NCBI GenBank assembly: GCA_023053545.1
Contig: JAKZAN010000002.1
Coordinates: forward strand, 2,898,375-2,962,374
Source: Lepidurus packardi
Taxonomy: Eukaryota; Arthropoda; Branchiopoda; Notostraca; Triopsidae
DNA length: 64,000 nucleotides
Direction: 5' to 3'
Shown here: piece after piece, positions 37,901-51,260 of the stretch
Layout: every line of letters begins with the position of its first letter
How positions within the stretch are numbered: position 1 is the stretch's first letter
Notes under the pieces: model-generated
Databases searched by the model: none
Seen by the model: the letters and a program-made list of their open reading frames with translations, nothing else
What the model was told of the DNA's origin: nothing
Made by a program: the position numbers and the translations under genes

Positions 37901-40900
37901 ACTACTGGTCGCAATGGAAGACCGTAAGCTTTTCGACAAAGGTAAAACAAATGCAACATCACAGCTCGCTTATATGCGATCCTTAGATTGCTTAAAGGTC
38001 CATCACCAAGAATCATCATCCCTCATCTGTTATCCCCTTATCCCTCCCCATCCCCCTTTTTTCACATTGCATGGTATATAAATAAGTACACGCACAAAAA
38101 AAGACACGTGTCTAACCTTTTTCCTAATGCGCCACTAACGCTCTGCCCTTCAGCTCTTCCTAACCTGTAGTTTAAGCAGGCACCGCCAACTTTCCTTTGA
38201 ATTGTAGCCAAAGTTCTCTTCATTTATACCAACAAATTCTTCCTAATGAAAAAAGGAGGCGGGAAGCATTGAACTTGCTTTGCCTAGTAAATTCTCGCAT
38301 TTTTTTCATTCTTTCTTTCTTTGTGGACGATGTATCGAGTGCGGAATGCTTGAAAGAGAAGTGGCGGTGTTCCATTACATGTTTGACAGGAAGCAATAAG
38401 TAACATGTGTGTGTTTTCTCAAACAGGCGAGTACTTCGTGGTAGGCGTGGATATCGAGCGTTATGATGCCGAGAACCCGGATAAATATTTACGAGGATTA
38501 CTCAAAAATCAACCAGACGACAAAGTACAACGGGCATACAAGAACTACATTGGAGTGGTCGGATCTCCGCCTGTCGATTTTGACAATTTCACTGTTGATG
38601 TAAACGAGTACATGGAAAAGCCGCCATTCAATTTCCCTAATCCCTTGACTGTATTTGGAGCAGTCAAAACGGTAAACAAATATAGTTTTCAGCCTCCTTT
38701 CTATGTTTCCCAGCTCCCTGTTCAAGAAGATTCACATTTGGGCAATTTTCGAGCAGATTCGGGCCGAAGCTGCATATTTGTACGATGCCGTAATGCTTTA
38801 CGCTTATGCGTTAAGGGACGTGCTCAACAGTGGAGGAGATCCACTGGATGGGATTACCATTATCGAACGAATGAAAGATAGGACGTACAGAAGCGCGATG
38901 GGGTGAGTTATAACTCGATATGTACGTAAACATGGGACTAGTTTGGTCCCTTGTGTTAAGTAGAGCATGAAGGAACGTATTTGTTTTATTTAATCTTCTA
39001 TTTGGTCATTTTGTTAATTTTGCCGTATTGTATTTGGATTTTATCCATGGGTCGTAAAGGTATGTGGTGTACATGGATGAAGATGGAGACGCACAAGGCA
39101 ATTACACGTTAATTGCTCGTCAACCTCATCACACGTCTCCTTATGACTATGGACTGTATCCTATCGGCGTTTTCCAGCTGGCTGAAAACCACTCCAAGTT
39201 GCCTGTAAGTCAAGCGGTTTTTTCAGGTGCTTCTGCAGCTATAAACAGAGCTGAGAGAGAAAAATCACAAAATTGCTTTATTTTTGGGCACGATAAAGAA
39301 CAAAAAGGCGTTGCGTTTCTCTCTCTCTCTCTTCGACAGTACAAGCTAGAAGAAATTCATTGTTGCGCAGTCTTTGTCAGCACGAAGTAATATTGCGTAA
39401 TATTCTTATCACTTTTTCTTTCTCGTAGCTTTATCAATAAGATCAACTCATAAAATCAAAATTATTCGATCCATAGAGTCAATTTGGTTCCGTTAGATCG
39501 AATTAATTTGATTCTAGTAGCTCGATAGTTAGATCAATAGACAAGATCAATAAGATCAATACAATCGACTTTCTCTTAGATCATGTTTGGGACTTAACAC
39601 ATTTATCGATGAATAAAGCCTTGTAATAAGTCTTTAGTTCAATTATTAGGACAGTAATAGATTTTTCTTATATTTTTTTCGCATTTAGTGATGGGGATTC
39701 TTACTGCAAGTATCCCTTTGCAAGAATTGAAAGAATTACACATTAAAAGTAGACATCATAGATAGGCAAATACTGAATTCCTACGTTGGTATTGAAATTT
39801 AAAAAAAAAAAATACTGAATTGACGAAAAACTTATCGACTGAAGAATGAATTTCGGCTTTAGATTCTTTCTGAAGATTGTATGCTTAGATAATTTAAAAG
39901 CATGTACAAATTTCGAAGTTTTCTCCTAGGAATTGCGTGTAAACTCAACAATTGTTTGGACTGGTGGACAAGTACCGGTAGACGAGCCCCCTTGCGGCTT
40001 CCGCGGCGACTTGTGCATCTGTAATTTTTTTTTTTTAATCGTATTGTAAACTAAGGAATGTTTGCCTTTCCAGCATATACAGCAGAGATTGCCGGGGCGG
40101 TCGTAGGCGGTTTACTCTTTCTCCTGGGCCTCGTAATTCTTGCCGTGTACCGGAATTGGCGCTATGAACAAGAACTGGATTCACTCTTATGGAAAATCGA
40201 CTATAAAGATCTTCAAATCCCCGAAATGCCCACCGTAGCCAACTCCAACGCTCAAACGTCTTCCAAACTGATACGAGTAATTCAATTTCTTGCAATTGTT
40301 GTATTTATTTTTTTGTCCAAATATTTCAAACCGCCCTGTTTCCCGTGCGTGGCCTTTTCAGAGCAGTCATCCATTACTTAGAACGAGTCAGGTCTCCTTA
40401 AGCTCGAACCCAGATGCCGATTTTCGCTACTCTGCCATTTATAGCCAAATTGGCGTCTACCGAGGTCGCATTTTTGCAGTCAAGCGCGTCAACAAGAAGT
40501 ACGTCGACTTGACTCGTGAAATGAAAAAGGAATTGAAAACGGTACTTACTCCAATTTTTTTTCGTTTTTCTATAACATTCTATTCTGTGCTATAGATGCG
40601 AGATTTGCGTCACGAGAATTTGGTCGCTTTTATCGGAGCTTGCGTGGATCCGCCTAATATTTGCATCGTTACGGAATATTGTACCAGAGGGAGCCTCAAA
40701 GATATTTTGCACAACGAAGACGTCAAGTTGGATAACATGTATATCGCTTCTCTTGTTGGGGACGTCATTCGGGTACAATTTATTCCCATCTTATGGTTTT
40801 GTTTCCCATTCTCTTTCACAAGTCTAATTCCATTTTTTCTTTTCAAAAATTCTGTTGTTTTTATGGTAATAGGGGATGATTTATCTCCATGAATCGTCAA

Positions 40901-43900
40901 TCCGATCCCATGGGAAGCTCAAGTCCTGCAATTGTCTTGTTGACAGTCGTTGGATGCTCAAAATTGGTGATTACGGCCTTCATGGTTTCAAGGCTGGTGC
41001 CGAAGAACCCTTGGATGAAATTGCACAACAGAAACTTTTGCAAGGTGCGTTCACCAAGATTGAATATCTTTGGTGGGGAAGCAATTTTCCTGGGAGGGGG
41101 GGATGAATTTAAGAAAAAGGAGGTGTGACTTCTACTTTCTATATAGATCTGTTGTACCAAGCACCCGAGTTATTGAGAGATCTGGATCCGCCTTCGCATG
41201 GGACTCAGAAAGGGGACGTTTACAGTTTCGCCATGATCCTCTACGAGATCCATAGCAGGTCAGCACCATTTGGCTGTATTGCCATGACAACTGAAGAAAT
41301 TTTACTGAAAGTCAAAGCCTACCCTACGCTCCAGCCACCTTTCAGGTACTACTCATATAACCCTTTATGAAACGTTTAGGTCCTTTCAAATTCATAGAAT
41401 TGTTCCCATCGCATCGTAAAACATAAAGCAAATTTCTGCACAGAAAGGAAATTTCCCCTCACGGTTAACAGTGAAAGCCTTTGGGAAAGAACGTACTTGG
41501 ACGTAACTGAGGGGAAACAACCAAAAATAATCTTGGAATGAGTGCTATTATAATTCTATAAATATTTATCATAAATTTTGAATATTTGAATTTATAAATT
41601 TTGAATATTTTGAACATCGAATATCTTTTAAGAAACATGGGATATTTAATAGACAATTTTTTTTTAAAAGGAACGCATGTGTCAAAGAACTATTGAACAT
41701 TTAGTTAAAATTGTTTCATTTTTCATAGAAATATTGAACGTTTCATAGACATGTTGAATATTTTCAAGGAAAAAATTTACAATCCAAAGCATTTAAAAAT
41801 TTTAAAGAAAGTTGTTGAATTTCCTAAAGAAATTTTGAAATATTTTAAAGAAGTACTGAATATTTATCGAAAAAGCGCTCTAAGCTTTTTAAGGTTACAA
41901 GTTGTTATAATTATTCCTCAATTCTTCACCATTAGGCCACAGATTGAGCTGCTAGATAACTGTTTCGACTGCGTTCGGTTAGTGTTAAAAGAATGTTGGT
42001 CCGAATCACCGGAAGATCGTCCAGATTTTAAATCGCTGCGTTCCAAATTGCGACCCATGCGGAAAGGCTTGTGAGTTTTATTAACCGACTATTGTGTAAC
42101 TTAACGATTGCTGGCTGTTAACAATGGGTCATTCAGGCGACCTAATATCCTAGACAACATGATGGCCATGATGGAGAAATATGCCAACAATTTGGAAGCG
42201 TTGGTAGACGAGCGCACGGAGCAACTGACTGAAGAAAAGAAGAAAACTGGTAACATCATAAAGTTTTTTCACTTAAACTTCAGTCACCATCAAAGTTACT
42301 GTGTCAATTAAAAACAGAGGCCTTATTATACGAAATGCTTCCACGCTACGTGGCCGAGCAGCTGAAACGAGGTCATAAAGTGGAAGCAGAAAGTTTTGAC
42401 TGCGTCACGATATATTTTAGCGACATCGTAGGCTTTACAGCCATGTCAGCTGAATCGACTGCCTTAGAGGTAAAGGATTTCTGAGTGTATTTTTATCTTT
42501 TCTACCTTCTCTTAAAGGAAAAAAAAACAAGGGAAAGAGACCTAAACGTTTTATCACAGATTGTCAATTTCCTCAACGATCTTTATACCTGCTTCGACTC
42601 GATAATCGAGAACTACGACGTATATAAAGTGGAAACCATTGGAGATGCCTACATGGTCGTCAGCGGACTGCCGATACGTAACGGAAATCAGCATGCAGCG
42701 GAAATTGCTTCCATGTCTCTTAGCTTATTGAGGGCCGTTGTAGCCTTCAAGATACGACACAGACCCCAAGAAACATTAAAACTACGGATAGGCATCCATT
42801 CCGGTAAGGTGAAGGTTTCCTGGCGTACAACTTGCACAGTACCTCGTAAAATATATCTCGAGAAACGGTTTCCCAGCCTCAGAATCAACATTCAGCATGG
42901 AATCTGTATTAAATTTTCGTATATCTTTCTGTTCTTAGATTATTTTTTTCTTATAGTACAAGCAATATTTCCTTTCTTTTTTACGAACGAAATTTTACGA
43001 TGGTTTTCGTACGTTAGTAGTAATTTTCTTAAATGAAACTTTTGTTATTTATCTTCTGAATTTTCTATTATTGTTCCTGTTAAATTTCTGTTGTATTTCT
43101 GCTTGTTCTCTGTTACTGTCTCTCTTTCTTCTCTCTTAATTTTGTATTATTCTTTTCGGATGTTGTTACTTGTTATTTCTCAGTTTATTCTTATTATGGC
43201 ATTTTCTTTCTGTTCTTAGGACCAGTTTGTGCGGGAGTGGTGGGATTAAAGATGCCTCGGTATTGCTTATTTGGCGATACTGTCAACACCGCTTCTCGCA
43301 TGGAATCAACTGGCTTGCGTAAGTTTAGTCTAACTTTTTTTAAAAGAAGCCTCAAACTTATTTTTTGTTTTCTATTTCTAGCTTTAAAAATCCATTGCAG
43401 CTTTACTTGCCAGAAGATTTTAGAGAAGCTGGGGGGTTATCGGTTAGAGGAGCGTGGTTTGGTGAAGATGAAAGGTAAAGGGGACGTACTGACGTACTGG
43501 CTCGATGGGGAGACAGCAGAATTACAGCTTGCTCGGAGTCAGAACCCCAAGCGCGTCCGTATAAACGAAAACTTCGAGCCGATTTTGGGCTTTGAAGGCT
43601 TCGTTCAACGTAATTGCGGTCCGCGGAGCTCTCTGAAGAATACTCGACTGGATTTGGGTCGTACAGTCAGCTTAGATTCGCCCAAGAAGCTTCGCTTCGC
43701 TAATCAGGGCTTTCCCGCTGATGACAACACCCATGTTATAGCGGCTAACAGCTCCGTGATGTCACATCATCCGGTAACTGTCTCCGTGTCAGCAGCGTCT
43801 TCCCCTTCTCATCCTCCGCTGAACACGGCTATCAGTTACAATCGCCTGAATGTCAAGCGCAATTCCTGTCCTTGTATGGACGCAGCGGATTCGATGACGT

Positions 43901-44280
43901 CAGCAGGGGAGATGCAGCACCTCTTACCTCAGACCAAAGAAGAACCTCCTCAACAAAACAAAGCCTTAAGAAGACTTCCGCGGCGAGATCCAAACAAAAT
44001 GAGTACAACTTCATTGCTGGAAGCCATAGCCTTCTCTGCACAGGCGCAAGGCGCCAAGCTCATCAACCGGAAACTGCGTGATAAAGAGCCAAAAGACAAA
44101 AACGGGCAGAGAGACCCGTATTCCACCACGACCCTCGCTCCAACCATTTGCTTCAGTCCTCCTGACAATGAAGTTTCTATACTGAACCCAAGAAATTCGA
44201 TTCCAGCGCTAGAAACTTCCAAAAATGACCCTGTGAACCGTAATGGACGAATTTCTGCGAAGGGGACAAATTATGAATAA
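34907..44280 (+). CDS. Gyc76C: Receptor guanylate cyclase, Gyc76C type, 1327 aa, 20 exons
   Basis: Single-pass plasma-membrane receptor making cGMP from GTP. Exons: 34907-35078, 35177-35400, 36396-36563, 36636-36777, 37864-37941, 38427-38671, 38757-38902, 39060-39204, 39930-40020, 40074-40276, 40362-40541, 40596-40772, 40873-41044, 41147-41345, 41936-42070, 42137-42249, 42318-42469, 42560-42803, 43220-43318, 43382-44280; 3984 nt, every phase consistent. Order: signal peptide, ligand-binding fold (30-455, with [20 protein letters not shown]), DEPPCGF, membrane helix near 475-496, kinase-homology domain (about 545-815) with HGK (670-672) for HRD and DYG (690-692) for DFG, so a pseudokinase. Then the dimer helix ([15 protein letters not shown]) and a complete cyclase: Asp899 and Asp943 for metal, Glu939 and Cys1011 for guanine, Asn1018 and Arg1022. 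The last 220 residues are a Ser/Pro-rich cytoplasmic tail, as in Drosophila Gyc76C. Several introns exceed 0.9 kb and carry decayed repeats. Confidence 0.95.
37356..37388. repeat. Near-palindrome with flanking direct repeats in Gyc76C intron 4
   Basis: Arms ACCACAGTA (37356-37364) and TACTGTGGT (37380-37388) are exact reverse complements around AAAAGGGTACCTTTA, itself nearly palindromic. The 9-mer GTGGAAACC lies at both ends (37350-37358 and 37386-37394). It would form a stable hairpin. Confidence 0.75.
37431..37698 (+). repeat. Spaced repeats of CGTTCGTTT in Gyc76C intron 4
   Basis: CGTTCGTTT occurs at about 37432, 37488, 37628 and 37690, three times as ACGTTCGTTT. The neighbouring bases are also alike in the first two copies (AAGACGTTCGTTTT). 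Probably a decayed tandem array. Confidence 0.6.
39470..39590 (+). repeat. GATC-rich degenerate repeat in Gyc76C intron 8
   Basis: Short units related to AGATCAATA recur (for example AGATCAATAGACAAGATCAA, then TAAGATCAATACAATCGA), with further ATCGA/GATCC variants before them. It sits in the 725-bp intron 8. Confidence 0.6.
41535..41890 (+). repeat. AT-rich TTGAATATTT-type degenerate repeat in Gyc76C intron 14
   Basis: Words such as TTTTGAATATTT, TTGAACATTT and CTGAATATTT recur through most of the 590-bp intron 14 (41346-41935), for example near 41575, 41599, 41609, 41693, 41753 and 41857. Unit borders are not recoverable by eye. Confidence 0.5.
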
Positions 44281-44317
44281 AACGACCGAAAAACCCCAGT
44301 ATAATATATTTATATGT

Positions 44318-44323
44318 AATAAA
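44318..44323 (+). promoter_or_regulatory. Poly(A) signal AATAAA of Gyc76C
   Basis: AATAAA 38 nt after the stop codon; another AATAAA overlaps the stop itself (44277-44282). The 3' UTR is probably very short. Confidence 0.5.
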
Positions 44324-44749
44324 AAAAGAGAAAAATGCTTCTAGTCTTTTAAATTTTGTTGTACGATCTCGGAATATAACGCTCGTTTTTCTCAACTTTG
44401 CAAACTTCACCACTTGGGATTTTCTTAATAAAAATAAGATAAAATAGCATAACACATAGGTAAAGTGGCTGGATGTAAACCGTCCTTAGACGAAAAGGAA
44501 AACTCTTGATTTACCTGTTAGTTGGTGAAATTGAATTATAATGCCACTTTTTCTTTTAACCAGAATTAAATTTATTGGATCGGGAACGCGTCGCCAGGGC
44601 CATCTGTTGGGTTCTCACGCTTATCAAGCTATTAACGACGTAAACATAGGGGTTACGAAGCTCCCTTGGTGAGTGAGGTCGGATTAGTGAGACTTAATGT
44701 GAGAAAATAGCGCTTTTATTGGCCGATTAGTCGTAATTTTTACCATAAA
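44324..44749 (+). other. Short spacer between Gyc76C and ZIP11
   Basis: Only about 430 bp separate the two same-strand genes. A GC-richer patch at 44575-44670 is probably the ZIP11 promoter or 5' UTR. No exon is supported. Confidence 0.55.
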
Positions 44750-47700
44750 ATGATTCCTAATGCTAGTCCGGTGTTACAAGCCAGTCTAGGCACGCTTTTC
44801 ACATGGGGAATGACCGCCGCTGGAGCCGGACTTGTGATATTTTTCCATGGAACTCAAGTAATCTAACCAAGTTTAAATGATAAGCATAATAAGGTAATTT
44901 TGTTTATTTTCAGAGGAAAGTTCTGGATGGTAGCTTAGGTTTTGCGGCTGGAGTAATGTTGGCAGCTTCTTACTGGTCGCTTTTAGCTCCTGCAATTGAA
45001 ACTGCCGAAGATTCCGGCCTGTATGGTTCCCAAGGAGAATACGCCTACATTCCAGTGGCTTTTGGCTTCATCCTGGGAGCCTTCTTCGTCTATATGACGG
45101 ATTTACTCATGCAAAACCTCCAAATTGGCGCTTCCTCAGCAAACATTGCTTTAGCCTTACGACACGAACCCAAATTTGCCAAAGAAGGCTATGATACTGA
45201 AGCTAACGATCTTGAAGAAGGTATAAACCCCAAAGCTTATCTTACTATCTTTCTTCCATCTCGAGACTTATTGAAGATTTTGGAAGTTGAGTTAGAAAGT
45301 TTTGAACAACTTTTTAAGTTAAGCTATTTTGTTAGGCTATACGTTATCGAAAAACGGAAACTTGGCTCGTAGAAAAGCACATCACAGCAACAATGAAAAA
45401 TCTGTAGAGCTCAATACAAACCTTGCCACTCCAAATTCACATTCCAGTTCCTCGTCGCAAGCCAAAGAAAATGAAGAACGGTGGAGAAGAATTCTTTTGC
45501 TAATCGTAGCAATTACTGTACATAATATTCCAGGTAAGATTACGAAACCGTCACCACAAACATCGCCACATTGCAAACACAAAATATTCGAATCTTTTTC
45601 CTAAAATGAACTTGTATCTAATGGCGTGTTTTATCACCAGAGGGTCTAGCAGTTGGCGTTGGTTTTGGTGCGATTGGAAAATCTTCCAGCGCCACCTTTG
45701 AAAGTGCCAGGTAACAGTTAATTTCATACTTCTTTTGTTAAGTTTACTGCATCTAAATGACTTGTAATGATTTTTTGAGGAGTGTGCTCACTTTACATAG
45801 GTTTATGTCAGAGCATTAAAGCGTATAGAAAGCAAATCAGGTTTGGAATCGACGTGTGTAATTTTCCATTTTCTTATGAGAACTTTTTTTTAACAAAGGA
45901 TTGATTAACAGCCACATAAAGGGTTAATGGCCAGGCAAAGTTTAAACTAGCATCGCTTGACGAACGAATTTAGCACAAAGATATCCACCATTGTAGGTTT
46001 TTATTAACCAAGCATTTATTTCCAAGTCCATGAGTCCACACCATTAAAAAAGCCCCAACCTGAGCTCGTGTCCTGTCACGTTAAACCATAAGCCATGAAA
46101 AGCTATTTTAGTACCTCACAAGACGAAAAAAAATACCAGCTTAAAAGGTGGTTTCATGCCTAGCGTAATAAATGGCGTGCGTTAAAGAAAGACGACAGTG
46201 TTTTCTTTCCTTTTCGGAACTTGAAACATTGTTTGAAGAAGTAATAACCTCAAGTGTGGGTTAAGGTATATAACTTCTAAGACTTTTTCAATCCTTTCAA
46301 TTTTTAGTTTTTTTCTTACAACATAAAACCTAAATGCTGCCTTTCTTGTTGCCTAACCATTATGAGTTCGTATGTGGAAAAGGCTGTAAAGCGTTCTCAC
46401 ACATGTGGTTTTCCGTTAAAGCGAAGTATTCAGGGAGCTTTAGAACGGGGCTGGTGTGAGCTCTTCGCTTTTTGGCTTCGACAAACTTACTTCCCCAAAG
46501 CAAGGGAGCAGCAGACAGTCTAATTACGCTCCAGACAGACATATATAAAAAGCCTCCTAAAGCCGCTTTGGATTCGTGGAGGTAAAAATTTCCCAGCCGA
46601 GACCCAAAACCTGGGTGATTTGCCAACTTTTTCTGCTACTTTTTCGCAACCAAAAAAAAAAAATCCCCGTAATCCCCACTACAACATGACCCCCAGTGCC
46701 AATTGTGGACACCGTTACTTTTTTCTTTATTTCCTCTAGTTTGCAACAGTCGATTTGTATTATTATTTTTGCACAGAAATGCAGAGTCGTAAAGCTTGGC
46801 TCTCCCAAACCTAAGCAAGAACCATTGAGACAATGCCGGCCTAATTTAGCTCCGTGTCGAGGCTGTTTCATGCTAGGGTATATATTCTGGATCCATGCTG
46901 AGCAGAATACTTATCAAAGTCGGTCTCGCTTGTGATCGCTGTGTAGCGTCTAGACGTCGCTTTTTCTTCTTCGTGTTCTTCTTTTTTTCCTGGGACTCCT
47001 GCCAAGGCTGAAGAAACACACACTCACCTCAACTCTTCTCAAAGGTGAAAAAAAGGGGGGAGAGGGGGCTTATTTGACTCGACTATTGAACGACGTTTTA
47101 AAAACTAGAATTTAAGAAAGTGACTAAGTAAGACAAGAACAGGGCTAATGCGGTTTTTTGTCAAAACCTTACATGGCGAAAACGTGTGCATTGTTTTTTG
47201 CACACATTACTTTGTTCAATTTTACACGTCGTGTGAATCCGTGTTCTTTCCTGGAATGTGCCGTTATCTTTTGCCAATTCTGCCCCTTTTTTCATTTTTC
47301 TGGGGCCGGGCCCTCAGGTTGTGGAAATTGTGCGGTGATAAGAACTTTTGCATAGTTCGTACAGAACAACCGCATTCCATTTCTCAGTGATTATGGCTTT
47401 AGGCTTTACCTTTTTGCGGTGAAGATAATATGAGCGCATGGATCTTTTTTTTTTTTACTTTTTTTTGCGGTAAGCGTCGGCCAAATTTTTAAATGCAAGT
47501 GTAACGGGAAACATAAAATGCTATGAGAGAAGTTTTGACGCTACGCTTTTCTTTTCTATTTTCGCAGGAATTTGGCCATTGGCATTGGCATCCAGAATTT
47601 CCCTGAAGGACTAGCTGTCAGTTTGCCCTTACGTGGAGCGGGGTTTTCGGTTTGGAAAAGCTTCTGGTGAGTTTTGCAAAAAGCTCTCCAACACACGCCG

Positions 47701-49808
47701 AAATGACATTCTTGGATGAGTGTTTGGTATGTGGCGCACCATGTGAACCTGGCGTAAACTATCAAAATCGAACGTTTTCTGGGGACCTCAGATGCTACCG
47801 TTTACCTAAAATTCATTCTTGTCCAAAGCTCAAGGTTAAAAAAGCGAACTTTTTTTTGCCTTGGTTTTGGTTGTACATTCTGAAAGTATTCATTCTTGGG
47901 TCACGGGCTTGTCTGAACAAGTCTTTAACCGAAGAGTGGCACTGTTTCTAGCTTGTTTTTTACTCTTTGAAGATGCTCTATTCACCCCAGATTAATTCGT
48001 CGGGTTATAAAGGTCGTGTGAGCGGAAGCTTGCAGATTGAAAGGTCGAACTTTTTGGGGTTCCTTGTTTCGGGACTCGATATAACTCAACAAAAAAATGG
48101 GTGTTAGGAAAATGTGTGGTCTTTTGCGTGCAAATATGACGCGCTTTCGGAGTCCAAATTATGTGTTATGCGATCATCTTAAGTGAATGTCTTATTTTAT
48201 TCCCAGGTATGGGCAACTAAGTGGAATGGTTGAGCCTATTGCTGGCATATTAGGCGCTGCTGCTGTATCCTATGCTGAACCTTTACTTCCGTATGGACTT
48301 GCCTTTGCAGCTGGGGCTATGATTTACGTCGTATTAGATGATATCATTCCTGAATCTCGTGCCAGGTAAACATTTGCTTTATTTCTTGCTTTCTCCTTAG
48401 TTGGTTTCGAATTGTTATGATTATTTATTTTTCTAAAAGATTATTATAAAAAGTGGCTTTACTTTCTTCGTTTACTTCGCTTAGGGAACTCTCTTGGGTT
48501 CTGCAAAAAGAGAACCGGAAGTTTTCAGGAGTTTGGGAATGAATTGTAAATTACAGGGCTGGCAATAAGTCGTGGGGAAAAACTGGGCTGGGGCTTTGAG
48601 AATGTGTGGTAACTGTTTCAACTAGGGAATTATTGACTGATTGAAATAGCTTGGAGGGGGATTGAGGTAGAGGTTATTATTTAGCTATGGGTAAAGGAAA
48701 ACAAGTGTTCACAGCAAATGTGGCTAACGGGGACGTTGCTTGGGTGGCTTTAATTTTATTGGGCATTTTCCCGGGCTTGTTTTTGGCTGAGGGAAAAGAT
48801 AATGAGTCTTCACGGGGCTAACAGCCACCCTCTCTTTCGTTTGTTTTTCGCATATCCCCTTCTTTTGTAAGCCCTGGTTGTTCCAATTGCCTGTACGGTC
48901 TAGCACTCCACGCTACAACAGACACATGTGTCACGTGGGCAAATGATACGCCATTTCCTTTTTGCACAAAACCTGCAGCTGTGCGTCCCTCTTACTCGTA
49001 AAGTCTGCCGTTTATGAAGCTGGGGGGAGCTTTTGACTAATTAGGAGTCCAAACTATTAGCGCTACTAGGTTTTAATGTCCATTTTTAGACCGTCGTTCG
49101 GTTCAGGATGCCGGAACTGACGTGTAAAGTGATTGAAAAGCCTATTTCGGTGGGCTTCGGCCCCTTTCTTTTGACTTTCCTCAGCTCACTAATAGACAGT
49201 AATAGTTGTGTTGTAATTTTTTGCGGGAATTTTGGAAACGCAAAAAAGGAAAGATTTAGCTGTCAGGACCGAAATGCACTTTCTGGTTTCAGGAACGGAT
49301 GAAAAGGTGATATAAGAGCCGAGGGTTAGGTTTTTAGTTGGGTGCATTGGTCCATGCATGTTTTCTACGTGAAATAAAAGAGCCAAGTCGCATGGAGGGG
49401 GTCGCACACCTTGTGTGAAGCATTTCGCTGACATATATACATGTATAGCTTATATACAGCAAAAGCGCACAGGCAGAGAGAGCCTCATGCTTTATTCAAT
49501 AGTTTTACCCGTGGGAGACTTGACTAGTACCCACGGCCACGGAGATCTCTCAACTCTTACTTGTCTGTGTTGTCTGCAATTTCTTGATCGAGCTCTTCGT
49601 TTTGTGCTTGTTATCCTAGGTACCTTTTTCATACTTTTGGAGTGCAAAACCCGATGAAAATTCTCAAACTTTTCCCCTTCGCTAAAGTTTACTTTGCTAA
49701 TACTGTGTTTGGTTTAATTTTCATTGCAGAGGCAACGAGACGTTAGCATCCTGGACAGCAATTCTTGGCTTCGTCGTTATGATGTGTTTAGATGTGGGAT
49801 TAGGTTAA
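44750..49808 (+). CDS. SLC39A11: Zinc transporter ZIP11 (SLC39A11), 339 aa, seven exons
   Basis: Membrane zinc transporter of the gufA subgroup of the ZIP family, moving zinc toward the cytosol. Exons: 44750-44857, 44914-45220, 45336-45533, 45641-45710, 47568-47666, 48207-48365, 49730-49808; 1020 nt in frame (human about 340 aa). The start [20 protein letters not shown] matches the family N-terminus. About eight membrane helices are visible. A variable Ser/Asn-rich cytosolic loop (about residues 105-185) precedes helix 4 with the metal motif HNIPEG (201-206), split by intron 3; helix 5 has QNFPEG (237-242). The end, [12 protein letters not shown], is the typical family C-terminus. All metal-binding residues expected for ZIP11 are present. 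Intron 4 (1.9 kb) and intron 6 (1.4 kb) contain no exon I can support; a TATA-like ATATATAAAAAG lies near 46541 in intron 4. Confidence 0.97.
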
Positions 49809-51260
49809 TAATCCCAATGCCGAAACTAAGTGCAATTATTAACTTCGAAAACTTCGAAGACAGTTTTTAATTACGCACTTTTCCGAGACTTTCTTTTTTT
49901 ATTAGTACAATTGAAACATCACAAGAATTTTTAGCAATATTATTTTTGTTATTATTAAAACATCGTACATTACTAGTCCTTATTTTTGCTGGTAGGGGAA
50001 TGTTTGTATGTGGTTGTGGGTTTGGGGCAGTAAATTTTCCATTTTGGAGAGAATAAGTGGGATCTTTTTATCATTGTTAAACTCATTTAAACGTGGCGAG
50101 TGCGGCGTTTTATTCTTGAACATTGAGACGATGAAAATACTTATCACTAAACTCAAATTTCGTTTTGTTTGGAAGACTTGGTAGTTTGAGAAACAATAAA
50201 CTAAGTTTTCGTAGATTCTTGGATGCAAAGTTTCATTGTTGGCGGTTTGGATGGAGCAATACAACACTTCAACGATTATTTTGTTTTAGTGAAGAACGTC
50301 TAGAATTTGTGCAGCAGTTTACAGTCCATACTTTGGAATATTTCAAGATTTTACCACTAAACTTGAATTTTATTTCGTTTTTTTTCTTTTTACTTTATGC
50401 AGCATCGAGTTTTGACAGTTTAGCGTCTTAATTAGGTTTGATTTCACTATTTACAATTCGGGTATGAGAGCAATACAACAAATTCTCATTGCTGAGTTCT
50501 AGTTGCTATTTTGTAAATTAGTCGAGTTAAAAATAAAGTTTGAGTGTATAGAATGCGGCATTTCTAGTCAAATGTTGTCACGGTACCTGAATTTCGCTCG
50601 AGAAACATCCGATCACAGTAACTGATTACTAACAAAGCACTGACATCATATTAATCATTAATATCTTATCGCAATATCTTATCACTGGACAAAATAGTTT
50701 TCACTTTGTTAATACTTTGGAAACATCAAATTGAGATTGGAGAATATAACATCTTACCTAAGTTGTATCTTGGTCCAACGTTTCACTGTTCTCAGATTCA
50801 CAGAATTCGACACAGATTTTATCGAGTTTTGACAGTGACCTTAGGATTGTTTTTTGCTGTGAATGTCATTTTTTTGTAAGACATATGAGCATTTCGGGAA
50901 TGCAGTACCTCAGGGATAAGAAATTTAAATTGCTTTTGGTAACGTAATGATGTGAATGAGAACCTTTCAGCACGTAGAATGGAGCATTTCATTCATGAGC
51001 ACCAAAACGGTACACATTTTCGTCGCTGAGTTTTTTCATCTGTGGAACGTTTAGCGTTGAAATATACCATTGAAAAAAAATTAAACTTCTTTTTCTTGGT
51101 ATTTCGGAAACATGGTAGTGCGTTTGTTGATGGTGACAACTTTTCTAGGATTATTTCTAAACCGCTTTTCATAGTTACCCATTTGGACGTAGGAGCAATT
51201 CTCAACAACGAGTTAGAGTTAATTGCTCTAAACTATAACAAAGCATAGCCAAAGTAAGAA
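49809..51260 (+). other. ZIP11 3' flank with loosely repeated sequence
   Basis: AT-rich, no exon supported. Phrases recur in altered form: GGAGCAATACAAC near 50252, GAGCAATACAAC near 50467, GGAGCATTTCATT near 50984, GGAGCAATTCTCAACAAC near 51192; also ACTAAACT(C/T)(A/G)AATTT near 50145 and 50356. This suggests an old, decayed tandem array of about 200-250 bp units. Confidence 0.35.

Noticed and set aside
38703-38756. Gyc76C exon 7 starting at the earlier acceptor near 38713
   Set aside because: It would be out of phase with exon 6; the acceptor at 38756 is in phase and matches the receptor family.
44956-45372. ZIP11 exon 2 extended through the following intron as one long frame
   Set aside because: The family sequence resumes only after the acceptor at 45335; the extension is not ZIP-like.
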